From: an uncultured Treponema sp.
GTDB lineage: Bacteria; Spirochaetota; Spirochaetia; Treponematales; Treponemataceae
Assembly: GCA_910584475.1 (NCBI GenBank)
Contig: CAJUBD010000006.1
Location: forward strand, 1-64,000
Direction of reading: 5' to 3'
Length of the DNA stretch: 64,000 bases
Under the pieces are notes generated by a model. That model searched no databases and was not told where the DNA came from. It was given only the letters and a program-made list of their open reading frames with translations. The position numbers and the translations under genes were made by a program. Position 1 is the first letter of the stretch. The number at the start of each line of letters is the position of its first letter. Below, in pieces: positions 51,668-60,882 of the stretch.

Positions 51668-52675
51668 ATGAGAAAAACTTTTTTCGCAATTTTCGCCGCG
51701 CAAATTTTCGCGGGCTTTCTGTTCTGCGAGAATTTCACTTGGAAGCGCGAGGCGGCGGAACTTCACGGACTTCCTTCGGACATCGGCGAGCGGCTTCACA
51801 AAATCTTGGATTCGACTGAAGACATTCACGCGTGGGCGTTCGCGAAGGACGGCATAATTATTGAAGATTTTTATCGCGCGCCTTACGATTCGAGCGCGCG
51901 CTTTCCGATTCACTCGTGCTCGAAAAGCATCACGGGAACTCTAGTCGCCATCGCGATCGAGCAGGGAAAAATCAAAGGGCTTGACCAGCTCGTTTCGGAC
52001 TATTTTCCTGACGCGACCGCCGCGCAAAAGCAGACTCTGAAAAACATAACGATTCGACATTTGCTCAACAACACATCTGGAATCGCGGTGAGCGACGCGC
52101 CGAATTGGACTGAATGGCGGGGCAGCGAGAATTGGGTGGAATGGATTTTGAATCGGCCCGCGCCGAATTATCCGGGACAAGTTTTTTCTTATGCCACGCA
52201 GAACACTCATTTGCTTTCCTACATTTTGCAAAAGGCCACGGGCGAAAAACTTTTCGACTATGCGAAAGAAAATCTCTTCGACAAAATCGGAATGAAAAGC
52301 GCGACCCTTTCAAGCGACGCGCAGGGAATCGGCGACGGAGGAAACGGCTTCGTCCTTACTGTTGAGGATATGCTGCGATTCGGGCAGCTCTACTTGAACG
52401 GCGGCAAGTGGCAGGGCGAACAAGTCGTGCCCGAATATTGGACGCGCGAGGCGGGCGTGGCGCACATCAAGCGGAATGTCGGCACGGCGAATTACGGCTG
52501 GCAATTTTGGGCGCGCAACTTCAATGGCGCGGACACGTTTTTCGCGTGGGGCTACGCCGGACAATTCATCTTCATAATTCCGTCGAAGAATATCGTGTTT
52601 GCGTTTACAAGCAATCACACGGGAAACATCGCCGTCTATTTCAACGCGGTCCGTGCCGTGATTGACGCGAGGTAA
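51668..52675 (+). CDS. Exported serine hydrolase (beta-lactamase/class C-like)
   Basis: ATG 51668 follows GGAGGAAATT, so I choose it over 51650. The 335-residue protein has a signal peptide (MRKTFFAIFAAQIFAGFLFC; the Cys could serve as a lipobox). FPIHSCSKSITGTLVAIAIEQ holds the S-x-x-K motif, FSYATQNTHLLSYI stands at the place of the Tyr motif, and ITIRHLLNNTSGI is typical for the family. Such enzymes are esterases or peptidases more often than true beta-lactamases. It forms its own unit. Confidence 0.85.
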   Translation: MRKTFFAIFAAQIFAGFLFCENFTWKREAAELHGLPSDIGERLHKILDSTEDIHAWAFAKDGIIIEDFYRAPYDSSARFPIHSCSKSITGTLVAIAIEQGKIKGLDQLVSDYFPDATAAQKQTLKNITIRHLLNNTSGIAVSDAPNWTEWRGSENWVEWILNRPAPNYPGQVFSYATQNTHLLSYILQKATGEKLFDYAKENLFDKIGMKSATLSSDAQGIGDGGNGFVLTVEDMLRFGQLYLNGGKWQGEQVVPEYWTREAGVAHIKRNVGTANYGWQFWARNFNGADTFFAWGYAGQFIFIIPSKNIVFAFTSNHTGNIAVYFNAVRAVIDAR

Positions 52676-52754
52676 GTAAAAATGCGGCTTTACATAAATC
52701 GCACTCCAAATGACATGGAACGCCGCGCCGTTTCCCTACAGCTTTGATTTTTTA

Positions 52755-52763
52755 TGTTATAAT
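52755..52763 (+). promoter_or_regulatory. Extended -10 promoter abutting a start codon
   Basis: TG at 52755-52756 and TATAAT at 52758-52763 form an extended -10. ATG 52771 lies seven bases after it, so the transcript would be leaderless. Confidence 0.6.
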
Positions 52764-52770
52764 GAAATTT

Positions 52771-54789
52771 ATGTATAGAATTGCTTTTTGTGACGATGAC
52801 GAATCCGTCTTGGATAAATTGACTTCTTTTCTCGAAAAATATCGTTGCGATACCCAAACACAAATTGAATATGCGGCTTACAATTCTCCATTTGATTTGA
52901 CTTATGATTTGGACAGCCACAGGGGGCGGCCGTTTGACATTCTGTTTTTAGACATGCTGATGCCGGGACAAAACGGAATTTCCGTGGCAAAGGAAATTCG
53001 TTCCCATAACAAGGACATAAAAATCATATTCCTTACAACATCACCAGAATTTGCCGTACAGTCTTATGCGGTCGATGCGTTTTATTATCAGTTGAAGCCG
53101 ATTTCCGAAAAACATTTTTTCATGTTGATGGATTCGGTTTTGACGGCATGCGCGAAAAACGAAAGTTCTTCGCTGCTTTTGAATTGCAAGGGCGGCGTTA
53201 CGCGAATCAAATTTTCCGACTTGGAATATTGCGAAGTCACCGGACGCACCTTGAATTTTCATTTGTGCGGCAGCACGGTTTTGCAAGGCAACGGTCGCAT
53301 GGACACCTTGTGGCATACGCTTTGCGAGTATGAACAATTTATCCGCCCGCACCGTTCTTTTGTCGTCAATATGGATTTCATTCAAAACATTTCCTTCAAT
53401 GGCATCCTGCTTACGAGCCTTGAAAAAATACCTATTCCTCGCGGCAAATTCACGGAAGTGAAAAATGCATATCTGAATTTTGCATTCAAAAATTTTAGCA
53501 ACGGGGGGGGGTATAATAATATGACAGAATTTCTTCCCCTGCTCGAATACTTGACTGTGAGCGTTTTCGGTGTCGTGCTTTCCGCCTCTTACAGTAATGC
53601 GCTGTCTTCCCTCAAGGACAAAATCATTGTTTCCATCGCGCTTTTTATCTTGCTTTTAGAGAATTTTTTTTGCTGTTCTCTGTTTGGCTATGACCTTTGG
53701 AGAAAGGTCTATCCATTCGCGCTTCACATTCCGCTTGTGATTTTGATTGCCTTCATGACGCGAAACATTTTATGGTCTGTGATTTCCGTGGCTATTGGGT
53801 ATCTTTGCTGTCAGTTCCGTCATTGGATTGGGCTTTTTGTCGCATCGTTTTTCGGCGAAAGCGATTTGGTTTTTGTTTTGACGAAACTTGTCATCACTGT
53901 CCCGCTTTTGATTTTTCTCGTGCGTTTTTTCGCGCCTGTCGTGCGCTCGTACCGAAAGAAGCCTCTCGCCATTCAATGGGCTTTCGGCGGAGTGCCCGTC
54001 TTCTACTATCTGTTTGATTATTTTTTTGTGGTCTACACGAGTTTGCTTTATAGCGGCTCACCTGTCTTTGCCGAATTCATGCCGTTCATCTGTTGCTTCA
54101 TGTATCTGATTTTCATTTTTTTGATTTCGACGGAAGAAAAAAAGCGAATCAAATCGGAGAAGCTGCAGAACAGTTTGAATGCTGCGATGACGCAGGCTAT
54201 GAATGAAATCAAAGCCTTGCGAGAATCACAAAATCTGACGGCTCAATATCGACATGATTTGAGACATCATTTGCAGTACATTGCTTCGTGCATAGAAAAT
54301 GAGAGGCTTGATGAGGCGAAAAATTATATCAAAACTATCTCAAGCGAAATTGAATTGCAAAAAGTCGTTATGTTTTGTGAAAATGAGACCGTGAATTTAA
54401 TTCTTTCTGCATTTGCCACTGCTTGTGAAAAAAGCGGTGTCCAATTCACTGTGGCGGCAAAACTTCCTGTTCATCTGACAATTTCAGACAGTGATTTGTG
54501 CATCATCCTTTCCAATGCGATTGAAAACGCAATAAATGCGTGTAACGAGCTCCCCTCATACATTGAAAAAATAATAAATGTTCAGACATACGAAAGAAAC
54601 AACCGTTTGTTCCTGCAAATTTCAAACACTTGTAAAAGCGATGTGATTTTTAATGATGGGCTTCCTGTGGCTTCTAAGTATGGTCACGGACTTGGTGCAA
54701 AAAACATTCGAACTATTGTAGAGCATCACGGCGGAATCTATAATTTTTCGGCGAAAGACAATCAATTTGTTCTGCAGATTTCGGTTTAG
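52771..54789 (+). CDS. LytTR response regulator fused to GHKL sensor kinase
   Basis: A protein of about 672 residues formed by two units normally encoded by separate genes. Residues 1-120 are a receiver (MYRIAFCDDDES; DILFLDMLMPGQNG with the acceptor Asp; FYYQLKPIS). Residues about 135-240 are a LytTR DNA-binding domain (LEYCEVTGRTLNFHL; FIRPHRSFVVNMDFI). A Gly-rich joint coded by nine G residues follows. Then six or so membrane helices (about 255-440) and a GHKL kinase (QYRHDLRHHLQYIASC with the phospho-His; NAIENAINACNELPS; GHGLGAKNIRTIVEHHGG). A start for a separate kinase, ATG 53521, follows the G tract. The fusion may depend on tract length. Confidence 0.85.
   Translation: MYRIAFCDDDESVLDKLTSFLEKYRCDTQTQIEYAAYNSPFDLTYDLDSHRGRPFDILFLDMLMPGQNGISVAKEIRSHNKDIKIIFLTTSPEFAVQSYAVDAFYYQLKPISEKHFFMLMDSVLTACAKNESSSLLLNCKGGVTRIKFSDLEYCEVTGRTLNFHLCGSTVLQGNGRMDTLWHTLCEYEQFIRPHRSFVVNMDFIQNISFNGILLTSLEKIPIPRGKFTEVKNAYLNFAFKNFSNGGGYNNMTEFLPLLEYLTVSVFGVVLSASYSNALSSLKDKIIVSIALFILLLENFFCCSLFGYDLWRKVYPFALHIPLVILIAFMTRNILWSVISVAIGYLCCQFRHWIGLFVASFFGESDLVFVLTKLVITVPLLIFLVRFFAPVVRSYRKKPLAIQWAFGGVPVFYYLFDYFFVVYTSLLYSGSPVFAEFMPFICCFMYLIFIFLISTEEKKRIKSEKLQNSLNAAMTQAMNEIKALRESQNLTAQYRHDLRHHLQYIASCIENERLDEAKNYIKTISSEIELQKVVMFCENETVNLILSAFATACEKSGVQFTVAAKLPVHLTISDSDLCIILSNAIENAINACNELPSYIEKIINVQTYERNNRLFLQISNTCKSDVIFNDGLPVASKYGHGLGAKNIRTIVEHHGGIYNFSAKDNQFVLQISV
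53503..53511 (+). repeat. Homopolymeric tract of nine G residues in a coding sequence
   Basis: With nine G residues the regulator and kinase frames are joined (N-G-G-G-Y-N-N-M-T). With eight, the regulator would stop at TGA overlapping ATG 53521 (ATGA), the usual coupling of two genes. With ten it would stop at TAA just after the tract. The tract would also serve as a ribosome site for ATG 53521. Confidence 0.85.
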
Positions 54790-54799
54790 GAGAGCGTGA

Positions 54800-54885
54800 G
54801 TTATGCGAGTTTTTATGTTTTCTGCGAAGCAAAAATATGGACTTCGTGAGCAAGGTAAAACTCGTGTTTGCGAAGCAAACTAGTT
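54800..54885 (+). repeat. Degenerate hairpin repeat
   Basis: GCGAGTTTTTA and TAAAACTCG arms enclose an inner hairpin, followed by TTTGCGAAGCAAA, a short palindrome. It resembles the two-hairpin family. The stretch 54790-55001 otherwise holds the promoter region of the gene at 55002. Confidence 0.5.
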
Positions 54886-55001
54886 ACTGAAAAAATGTCT
54901 GTTTTATGGCATGTTCGGTACGAATTATGCAAAGTGCCTTGCAAAAAAATATTATTGTGGTATAAATACTATATCATAATTTTTACAAGGAGTTTGTTTT
55001 T

Positions 55002-55547
55002 ATGAAAAAGAAACTTTTTTCTTTTTTGGTTGTCGCGATGCTGGCGGGAAGTACACAGCTTTTTGCATGGGGCATCGGCTTGCAGGGTGGCGGCGGTCCA
55101 TTGAACGGCGGACTGGCGGTAACATTCGCATTGGATCAAGTGCCGCTTATCTTTGCCGTTAACTTGGATTTTTGGCCTAGTTTCACACTTGGCGCGACCG
55201 CTGACTATTGGATTATGAAGCCCAACATTATGGAATGGGACTGGGGCGCATGGAACTGGTACTGGGGTGTCGGGGCGATGGTTGGCGGCACCTTTGGTGA
55301 TGCGTGGGGAGGCTTCAATGTTGCGCCTCGCATCCTTGCCGGAATGAATCTTGAATTCCTCAAAGGCAAGGCAGACTGGCTCGACCATCTGGAAGTCTTC
55401 CTCCAAGTCGCATGGCAGCCCACGTTCCATTTCGGCAAAAAAGGTACTGGAGATTGGGATAGTGATGGCAAGTGGGAATATGACAAAGGCGTTAAGTTTT
55501 GGTGGTACTGTTTCCCATTTAATCTCGGAGCACGCATGTGGTTCTAG
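55002..55547 (+). CDS. Outer-membrane beta-barrel protein, DUF3996-like
   Basis: A 181-residue protein with a signal peptide (KKLFSFLVVAMLAGSTQLFA, cut before WGIG). The mature part is rich in Gly, Trp and Phe in alternating strands (GLQGGGGPLNGGLAVTFALD; FLQVAWQPTFHFG) and ends in RMWF, a C-terminal aromatic residue as needed for outer-membrane insertion. Proteins like this occur in treponemes and Borrelia. AAGGAG lies before the ATG and a strong terminator follows, so it is a single-gene unit, probably well expressed. Confidence 0.82.
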   Translation: MKKKLFSFLVVAMLAGSTQLFAWGIGLQGGGGPLNGGLAVTFALDQVPLIFAVNLDFWPSFTLGATADYWIMKPNIMEWDWGAWNWYWGVGAMVGGTFGDAWGGFNVAPRILAGMNLEFLKGKADWLDHLEVFLQVAWQPTFHFGKKGTGDWDSDGKWEYDKGVKFWWYCFPFNLGARMWF

Positions 55548-55624
55548 GCTGGTCGGCATCGGATGAGAGTTAAAATTAAATTCCGCGCTATATCTTGAGG
55601 CGTGGATTTTCGACCTCCTTTTTC

Positions 55625-55665
55625 AATGGGAATGATTGCTTTTGATCATTCCCATTGTTTTTTTT
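55625..55665 (+). terminator. Intrinsic terminator of the outer-membrane protein gene
   Basis: AATGGGAATGAT at 55625-55636 pairs with ATCATTCCCATT at 55645-55656 (12 bp, eight-base loop), followed by G and a run of eight T residues. Confidence 0.9.
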
Positions 55666-55700
55666 AGGCGAAAAAAAGCGCGTCAATTTTCCTGCGGTTC

Positions 55701-56294
55701 TCATGTCACGCAGCCGCCGTGAATTTCTGTTTTGTAAAAAAACTCTCCGGCGGAAAAATGAAGCGGACCGCGCGGAAATTCTTGTGCGCAATTTCGCAAT
55801 GCTAATTTCAAAAAGTCTCCCGAAAAATTTTCGTTTAAAACTCTTCCCTGATAATTCATCGCCCAAATTGGCGAGCCGTTTTTCCAGACGGCTTCTTCGC
55901 CCGAAAATTTTTCGCCGCCAAGATATGTGTCGATATAAAACTAGCTGTTTTCCTCGAAGCGGAAGTCGTGAGATTCGGGGCGGCATGACGCGCATTGCGG
56001 AGCGGCGGCCGCATAAGTGTTTTTAGCCGCCTTCATTCTGAAAAGCGCGAGATGCCGCAATTCGCTGATTTGAGTCTGAACTACGTTTTTTTCGCATTCG
56101 TTGTTTTTTACAAGGTAATCAAGCGACACGCTGAAAATTCGGCTCAACTCCAAAAGGTTTTGAATGTCGGGAAAAGCCTGCGCGCTCTCCCATCTCGCCA
56201 CCGCCTGCCGCGAAACTCCGAGCGTTTCCGAAAGACCTTCCTGCGTGATTCCGCGCGCGGTCCGCAAAACTTTCAGCTTTTCGTTGAAATTCAT
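55701..56294 (-). pseudogene. XRE regulator with DUF5680 domain, amber-interrupted
   Basis: The first part (56294-55941, 117 residues) has an XRE helix-turn-helix (LRTARGITQEGLSETLGVSRQAV) and then KKAAKNTYAA-like DUF5680 sequence up to SHDFRFEENS. An in-frame TAG follows at 55941-55943. The frame then continues with FYIDTYLGGEKFSGEEAVW, IWAMNYQGRVLNENFSG and RGPLHFSAGEFFYKTEIHGG to TGA at 55701. The end is short of about 20 residues compared with the usual domain, so a deletion is likely too. I regard it as a decayed repressor. Confidence 0.75.
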
Positions 56295-56524
56295 TTTTCC
56301 TCCAAAACAAAAAACTTCCCTGCATTTTCGCGCGGAACTCTCGACATTCTATAATTTTTCTTCGCGAGCGAAAATCACTTTTATGTTGCGTTTTTGCAAT
56401 TCCACGGTTGCGGGATTTTCATTGAAAAAAACGCGCGAAATCTTGAATGTTTTTCTAAACAAATTTTTTCAAATTCCGATAAACAAGGTGAATAAGTATT
56501 TTTGTGTTTGATGTGGAGGCTGTA

Positions 56525-56953
56525 ATGGCGCAGGAAAAACTTTCGGAAATTTTGGCGGAAGAAAATTCCGTCTTGGATTCGATTTTGGAATTTCAGGCGA
56601 AACTTTATTCGATAGTCAAAGAAAAGGATTGGGCGAGTCTCGAAAAGACTATGGCGCAAATGAACATTCTCGCTTCGCGTTTTTCCGCGCTGGACGTAAA
56701 GCGTGACGAAATTGTCGCGGCGGGCTACGAAATTTCTGCGGAAGAAAAAAATCTTCTGCTCGAGCTTCGCTCGCGTTTTTTGAAATCTAAAGTTGAGAAT
56801 CAGGCCCTTAACACTTACCTCGAGGCGATGCAGAATTTCGTGCGAGGCGTTTTGGAAAATGCCGTGCCGCAGAGACGAAATGTCTTGTATTCTCGCGAAG
56901 GAAAGATTCTCAAGACCGAGCCTGAGAGCGTCGTGCTCAATAAAGTTTTGTAG
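56525..56953 (+). CDS. flgN: Flagellar export chaperone FlgN family protein
   Basis: A 142-residue helical protein starting at ATG 56525, with GGAGG upstream. It is placed directly before flgK and flgL, as flgN usually is. The heptad-rich first half (EILAEENSVLDSILEFQAKLY) and the C-terminal QALNTYLEAMQNFVRGVLEN fit the FlgN coiled-coil layout. FlgN keeps the hook-filament junction proteins FlgK and FlgL ready for export. Sequence alone is weak for this family, so context carries most of the weight. Confidence 0.8.
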   Translation: MAQEKLSEILAEENSVLDSILEFQAKLYSIVKEKDWASLEKTMAQMNILASRFSALDVKRDEIVAAGYEISAEEKNLLLELRSRFLKSKVENQALNTYLEAMQNFVRGVLENAVPQRRNVLYSREGKILKTEPESVVLNKVL

Positions 56954-57016
56954 GATTGTTTTTATTATTGCGGAATTGATTTTGCCATTGCGGAACTTGA
57001 TCCGACAATCTAATTT

Positions 57017-57044
57017 AGATTCCCGTGTCAAGTACGGGAATGAC
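57017..57044. repeat. REP-like palindrome
   Basis: ATTCCCGT-GTCAAGT-ACGGGAAT lies between flgN and the flgK ribosome site. Same family as 10660, 12549, 24419 and 61324. Confidence 0.7.
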
Positions 57045-57063
57045 GGCAGGAGGAAATAAAATT

Positions 57064-58953
57064 ATGTCAACTTTTTCAGGAATAGAAATCGGCAAGCGCA
57101 GCATGAACGCGCACCAAAGTTCGATCACCACGGCCGGACACAATATCACGAACGCGAACACGGAAGGCTATTCGAGGCAGCGCGTGCAGCTTCGCGCCTT
57201 CGATCCGATCTATCGCCCCGACCTTTCACGCGCCGAAGTCCCGGGTCAAATCGGGCAGGGAATGGAAGCTCAAAGCATCAAGCGCGTGCGCGACGAAATG
57301 CTCGACCAGAGAATCGTGGAGCAGGGCAATCAGGAAACTTATTGGGAGACGCGCAGCAAATACTACATGATGCTCGAGCAGATTTACAATGAGCCTGACG
57401 ATGTTTCAATCCGCACGACTATGGACAAATTCTGGGAATCATGGCAGGAGCTCGCCCTCTATCCTGAAAGCCAGGCGCACCGCGAGGCGGTGGTTTCCCG
57501 AGGTCAGTCGCTCGTCAATTCGATTCAAAACCGTGACAAGGCTTTGACGGGAATCGGAAACCTTTTGAACAGCGACATCGAGTCGAACGTGGCGCAGCTC
57601 AACGACTACGCGAATCAGATTGCCGCGCTTTCAAAGGAAATCGTTCGTTCCAAGGCGATGGGCGACAATCCGAACGACTTGATGGACCGCAGGGATTTGC
57701 TCGTGGAAAAACTTTCTAAAATCGCGAACATCACGAGCGACCAGCGCGACAGCGATGAATTTATGGTTCACCTTGAAGGGCACATTTTGGTGCAGGGCGG
57801 CATCGCCCGTCAGTTCGACGTGGAAAGCGTCGTGGACAACAACGGCTACAGCCGCGTGGTCTGGGCGGACACCCGAAACGAGGCGAACGTAAAGGGCGGC
57901 TCTCTCGGCGCGTTGATTGAGCTTCGCGACGTGGACGTTCGAAACGAAATCCAGTCGCTCAACACGATGACGATGAATTTCGCGGACTTGGTGAACGACG
58001 TGCATCGAAATTCTGTGGGCGCGAACAACACTACAGGGCTTGACTTTTTCGTGCAGCGTCCATTCGTTGAAAACACAAACGGCAACTACGATTCCGATGG
58101 CGACGGCATCGAGGACAGGACTTACGCTTTCCGCTTTACAGGAACGAATTCACTCGACGCGCAGGAGCAGATTGGAATTGCTGGCGTGATGACGCTTTCA
58201 GGACACACGGGCAACGTGCAAGTGCCGTATTATCCGACCGACCGCGTGGAAGATGTCATCAACCGCATAAACGATTCGAACGGCGAAGTGAAGGCTTATC
58301 TTGACCGCAACAACAACTTGGTGCTCAAGGCTACGGCCGCGCAGGAAATCGAAAATCCCGATTTTGTGATTCGCCATGTCGAAGACTCTGGATATTTCCT
58401 CGCCGGGTATTCTGGAATCTTGAGCGGAACTGGAGCGGAAAATGCGTATGACTTCGGAGCGGCGAACGCGGTGAACTCGCTTCGCGGAATGGACGGGGAG
58501 GGCGCGCGCGCGCAATTCGCCGTAGCGCCTTATACGAATCCTTCGACTTACCTTGAAATCAACGCCGCGATTCGGAACGACGTGATGAGCGTGGCTTCCG
58601 CCTATGCCGACCACACAGGCCGCGCGCTGAACGGAGACGGACGCGCCGCCACGGAAATCGCTTCGATTCGCAACAGTAAAGTGATGATTGGCCGCGAGCG
58701 CACGCTCGACGACTATTTTGCCGACACGGTTACGAACGTCGGACTTAAGGGCGAGCAGGCGGAGACGAACATGCTCAGTCAAAACGCGGTGATGGACGAT
58801 TTGCGCGGCTTGCGCGATTCCATCAGCGGAGTGAACATCGACGAGGAGCTTGCCGACATTATGAAATTTCAGCACGGCTACAATGCCGCCGCCAAATTCA
58901 TCAGCGTGTTCGACTCGCTCATAGATACCGTCATAAATCGGCTCGGCGTTTGA
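57064..58953 (+). CDS. flgK: Flagellar hook-associated protein 1 (FlgK)
   Basis: A 629-residue protein starting at ATG 57064 (GGAGGAAATAAA upstream). The N-terminus MSTFSGIEIGKRSMNAHQSS and TAGHNITNANTEGYSRQRVQ is the conserved flagellar rod/hook family motif. The C-terminus (GVNIDEELADIMKFQHGYNAAAKFI) is the matching coiled-coil end. It forms the junction between hook and periplasmic filament in spirochaetes. It is followed by flgL after 87 bases. Length is slightly above the enterobacterial protein, as in other treponemes. Confidence 0.95.
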   Translation: MSTFSGIEIGKRSMNAHQSSITTAGHNITNANTEGYSRQRVQLRAFDPIYRPDLSRAEVPGQIGQGMEAQSIKRVRDEMLDQRIVEQGNQETYWETRSKYYMMLEQIYNEPDDVSIRTTMDKFWESWQELALYPESQAHREAVVSRGQSLVNSIQNRDKALTGIGNLLNSDIESNVAQLNDYANQIAALSKEIVRSKAMGDNPNDLMDRRDLLVEKLSKIANITSDQRDSDEFMVHLEGHILVQGGIARQFDVESVVDNNGYSRVVWADTRNEANVKGGSLGALIELRDVDVRNEIQSLNTMTMNFADLVNDVHRNSVGANNTTGLDFFVQRPFVENTNGNYDSDGDGIEDRTYAFRFTGTNSLDAQEQIGIAGVMTLSGHTGNVQVPYYPTDRVEDVINRINDSNGEVKAYLDRNNNLVLKATAAQEIENPDFVIRHVEDSGYFLAGYSGILSGTGAENAYDFGAANAVNSLRGMDGEGARAQFAVAPYTNPSTYLEINAAIRNDVMSVASAYADHTGRALNGDGRAATEIASIRNSKVMIGRERTLDDYFADTVTNVGLKGEQAETNMLSQNAVMDDLRGLRDSISGVNIDEELADIMKFQHGYNAAAKFISVFDSLIDTVINRLGV

Positions 58954-59040
58954 TGAAAAATAATGCCAGTTGAAATAAAAATTTTCTTTTTGTTTCAACT
59001 TTGTTGAAACTTTGCATTTTTGATTTTTGAGGAGTAGAAT

Positions 59041-60285
59041 ATGAGAAGAATCAGTTCTGGAATGAATGACACTGATGTTCAGTCGCGGCTTCGTCTTCAG
59101 GAATTCAAGCTGAACAAGGCGAACAATCAGCTCGGTAGCCAGCGCCGCATCCAGGAATTGCGCGACGATCCGATTGCCGCCGGACACTTGGTGCGATACC
59201 AGTCGTTCGAAGGGCGCGTGAAGCAGTTTGAGGCGAACGCGCAAACGCTGACCGAACGCTTTACGGTTCGCGAGGGCTACATAAATGATTCTCTCCAAAT
59301 TATGCAGCGGATTCGCGAACTTGCCGTTCAGGGGGCGCACGGCACTTACACCGCCGAAGATCTCAAAAATATGGCGGGCGAAGTGGATCAGCTTTTGCGC
59401 GAGATAATTCAAAACGCCAACGCGGTTGACCAAGACGGAAACGCGCTCTTTGCCGGCACGAACACGAAGGCGACGGCGTTTGAAGTGGAAATGGGAAACG
59501 TCGAAGGCTCAGGTATCCCGATGATCGCGCAGGTAGTCTACAACGGAAATGTCGGCACGAACAATGTGGAAGTGGACGAAGGGCAATATCTTGATGTGAA
59601 CAATTCTGGAAACCGCACGTTTTGGGCGGAAGCGCAGATGTTGACGAGCGGGCGCGACGCGACGCAATGGCAGGCGCAGGAAGACGCTGTTGTTTCCGTA
59701 GACGGAAAGGAAATTGCGATTTCGCGCGGCGACAATGTTTACGCTCTGATTTCCAAAATCAACAATTCCGACGCGGCGGTAAAGGCGAGCCTCGACCCTC
59801 TCACTCGAGGAATTCATCTTCAGACGACGGACGCAAGGCAGCTTTGGCTTTCGGACGTGCAGGGAACAGTCCTCACGGATTTGGGAGTGATAAGCGGCGC
59901 GGAGCAGCGTCCTCCTTATAACGCGGCAAACAGTGCGCGGGTTTCAGGCGGCTCTCTTTTCGACAGCGTGATCGCTTTGCGAGACGCGATGCTTCGAGGC
60001 GACTACGATGCCATAGGCGGACGCGTGCTCGGTTCGCTCGATGCGGGAGTTTCCAATTTGGTTACGCGGCTTTCCGAAAACGGCTCGAACTATGAGCGCG
60101 CTATGCTCAATGTCACTCGCAATTCACAGACCGCGCTCAACGTCGCGAAAATGATTTCCACTGAAGGCGACCTCGACTTCACCAAGGCTGTGACGGATAT
60201 GAAGATGCTAGACTACGTTCATCAGGCTTCGCTTTCCGTGGCGGGCAAAATGTACTCGAGCACGCTTTTGAATTATATGCGATAA
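59041..60285 (+). CDS. flgL: Flagellar hook-associated protein 3 (FlgL)
   Basis: A 414-residue protein. The N-terminal domain (LQEFKLNKANNQLGSQRRIQ; DDPIAAGHLVRYQS) and the C-terminal flagellin-like helix (KMISTEGDLDFTKAVTDMKM) are conserved. GAGGAG lies before the ATG. It forms the second junction layer after FlgK. A spacer of 114 bases with short repeats separates it from fliW. Confidence 0.95.
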   Translation: MRRISSGMNDTDVQSRLRLQEFKLNKANNQLGSQRRIQELRDDPIAAGHLVRYQSFEGRVKQFEANAQTLTERFTVREGYINDSLQIMQRIRELAVQGAHGTYTAEDLKNMAGEVDQLLREIIQNANAVDQDGNALFAGTNTKATAFEVEMGNVEGSGIPMIAQVVYNGNVGTNNVEVDEGQYLDVNNSGNRTFWAEAQMLTSGRDATQWQAQEDAVVSVDGKEIAISRGDNVYALISKINNSDAAVKASLDPLTRGIHLQTTDARQLWLSDVQGTVLTDLGVISGAEQRPPYNAANSARVSGGSLFDSVIALRDAMLRGDYDAIGGRVLGSLDAGVSNLVTRLSENGSNYERAMLNVTRNSQTALNVAKMISTEGDLDFTKAVTDMKMLDYVHQASLSVAGKMYSSTLLNYMR

Positions 60286-60288
60286 AGA

Positions 60289-60388
60289 TAAGTAATAGGG
60301 AATAGGTAGTAGGTAATATAGGTGTCGTTTTGAAAACAAGATATTCGTCTCCATTACTTGTTACCTGTTACTTATTACCTAATTCCGT
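60289..60388. repeat. Short simple-sequence palindrome
   Basis: Imperfect copies of TAGGTAATA on the left are mirrored by TTACCTGTTACTTATTACCT on the right. Related strings occur at 13741-13772 and 43798-43832. No gene lies here. Confidence 0.5.
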
Positions 60389-60399
60389 TGGAGAAAAAA

Positions 60400-60882
60400 A
60401 TGGATGTCAAGACAAAATTGGGAACGACAGTTCAAGTGGAAAAGGAAGGCCTTTTGGAATTTCCGGAAGGACTTTTCGGATTCGAGGAATACAAGAACTA
60501 CGCAATTTTAGAAAGCGAGTATCCGCCTTTTATGTGGATGCAGTCGCTCGAAGAAGAAAGCCTCGCGTTTCTCATTGTCGATCCTTTCGTCGTCGCGCCA
60601 GACTACGAGCTTGACATCGATGACAAGGCTCTTTCCAAAATTGAAATATCTTCGCCGGCGCAAGTTCATGTCATGGTTGTCGTGACAATTCCGCCCGACA
60701 ACTCGCCGATAACGGTGAATTTGCAAGGTCCGCTCGTAATAAACCACACGAACAAAAAGTGCATGCAAGTCGTGCTTAACGACAGCAAATGGAGCACGAA
60801 GTTTGACGTGCTCAAAGCGTTGAAGGCGAACGAAGAAAAATCCTCCTTCACAAAAAGTGAGGATGTTAAAATTGAGGCTTAA
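60400..60882 (+). CDS. fliW: Flagellar assembly factor FliW
   Basis: A 160-residue protein starting at ATG 60400 with GGAG upstream. It shows EFPEGLFGFEEYKNYAIL and the closing VVVTIPPDNSPITVNLQGPL and NHTNKKCMQVVL, all typical of FliW. FliW binds CsrA and flagellin and so links filament assembly to flagellin translation. csrA follows downstream after 136 bases that hold a hairpin element. The pairing is the usual one in spirochaetes and Gram-positives. Confidence 0.94.
   Translation: MDVKTKLGTTVQVEKEGLLEFPEGLFGFEEYKNYAILESEYPPFMWMQSLEEESLAFLIVDPFVVAPDYELDIDDKALSKIEISSPAQVHVMVVVTIPPDNSPITVNLQGPLVINHTNKKCMQVVLNDSKWSTKFDVLKALKANEEKSSFTKSEDVKIEA

Noticed and set aside
51668..52675. True class C beta-lactamase
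   Set aside because: The SxxK motif is present but the canonical YxN and KTG motifs are not clear; a general serine hydrolase is the safer call.
55701..56294. Programmed amber read-through or pyrrolysine
   Set aside because: The C-terminal domain also has a deletion, so decay explains it better.
58198..59433. Minus-strand ORF of 411 codons across flgK and flgL
   Set aside because: It lies opposite two well-conserved genes and has no recognisable domain or ribosome site.
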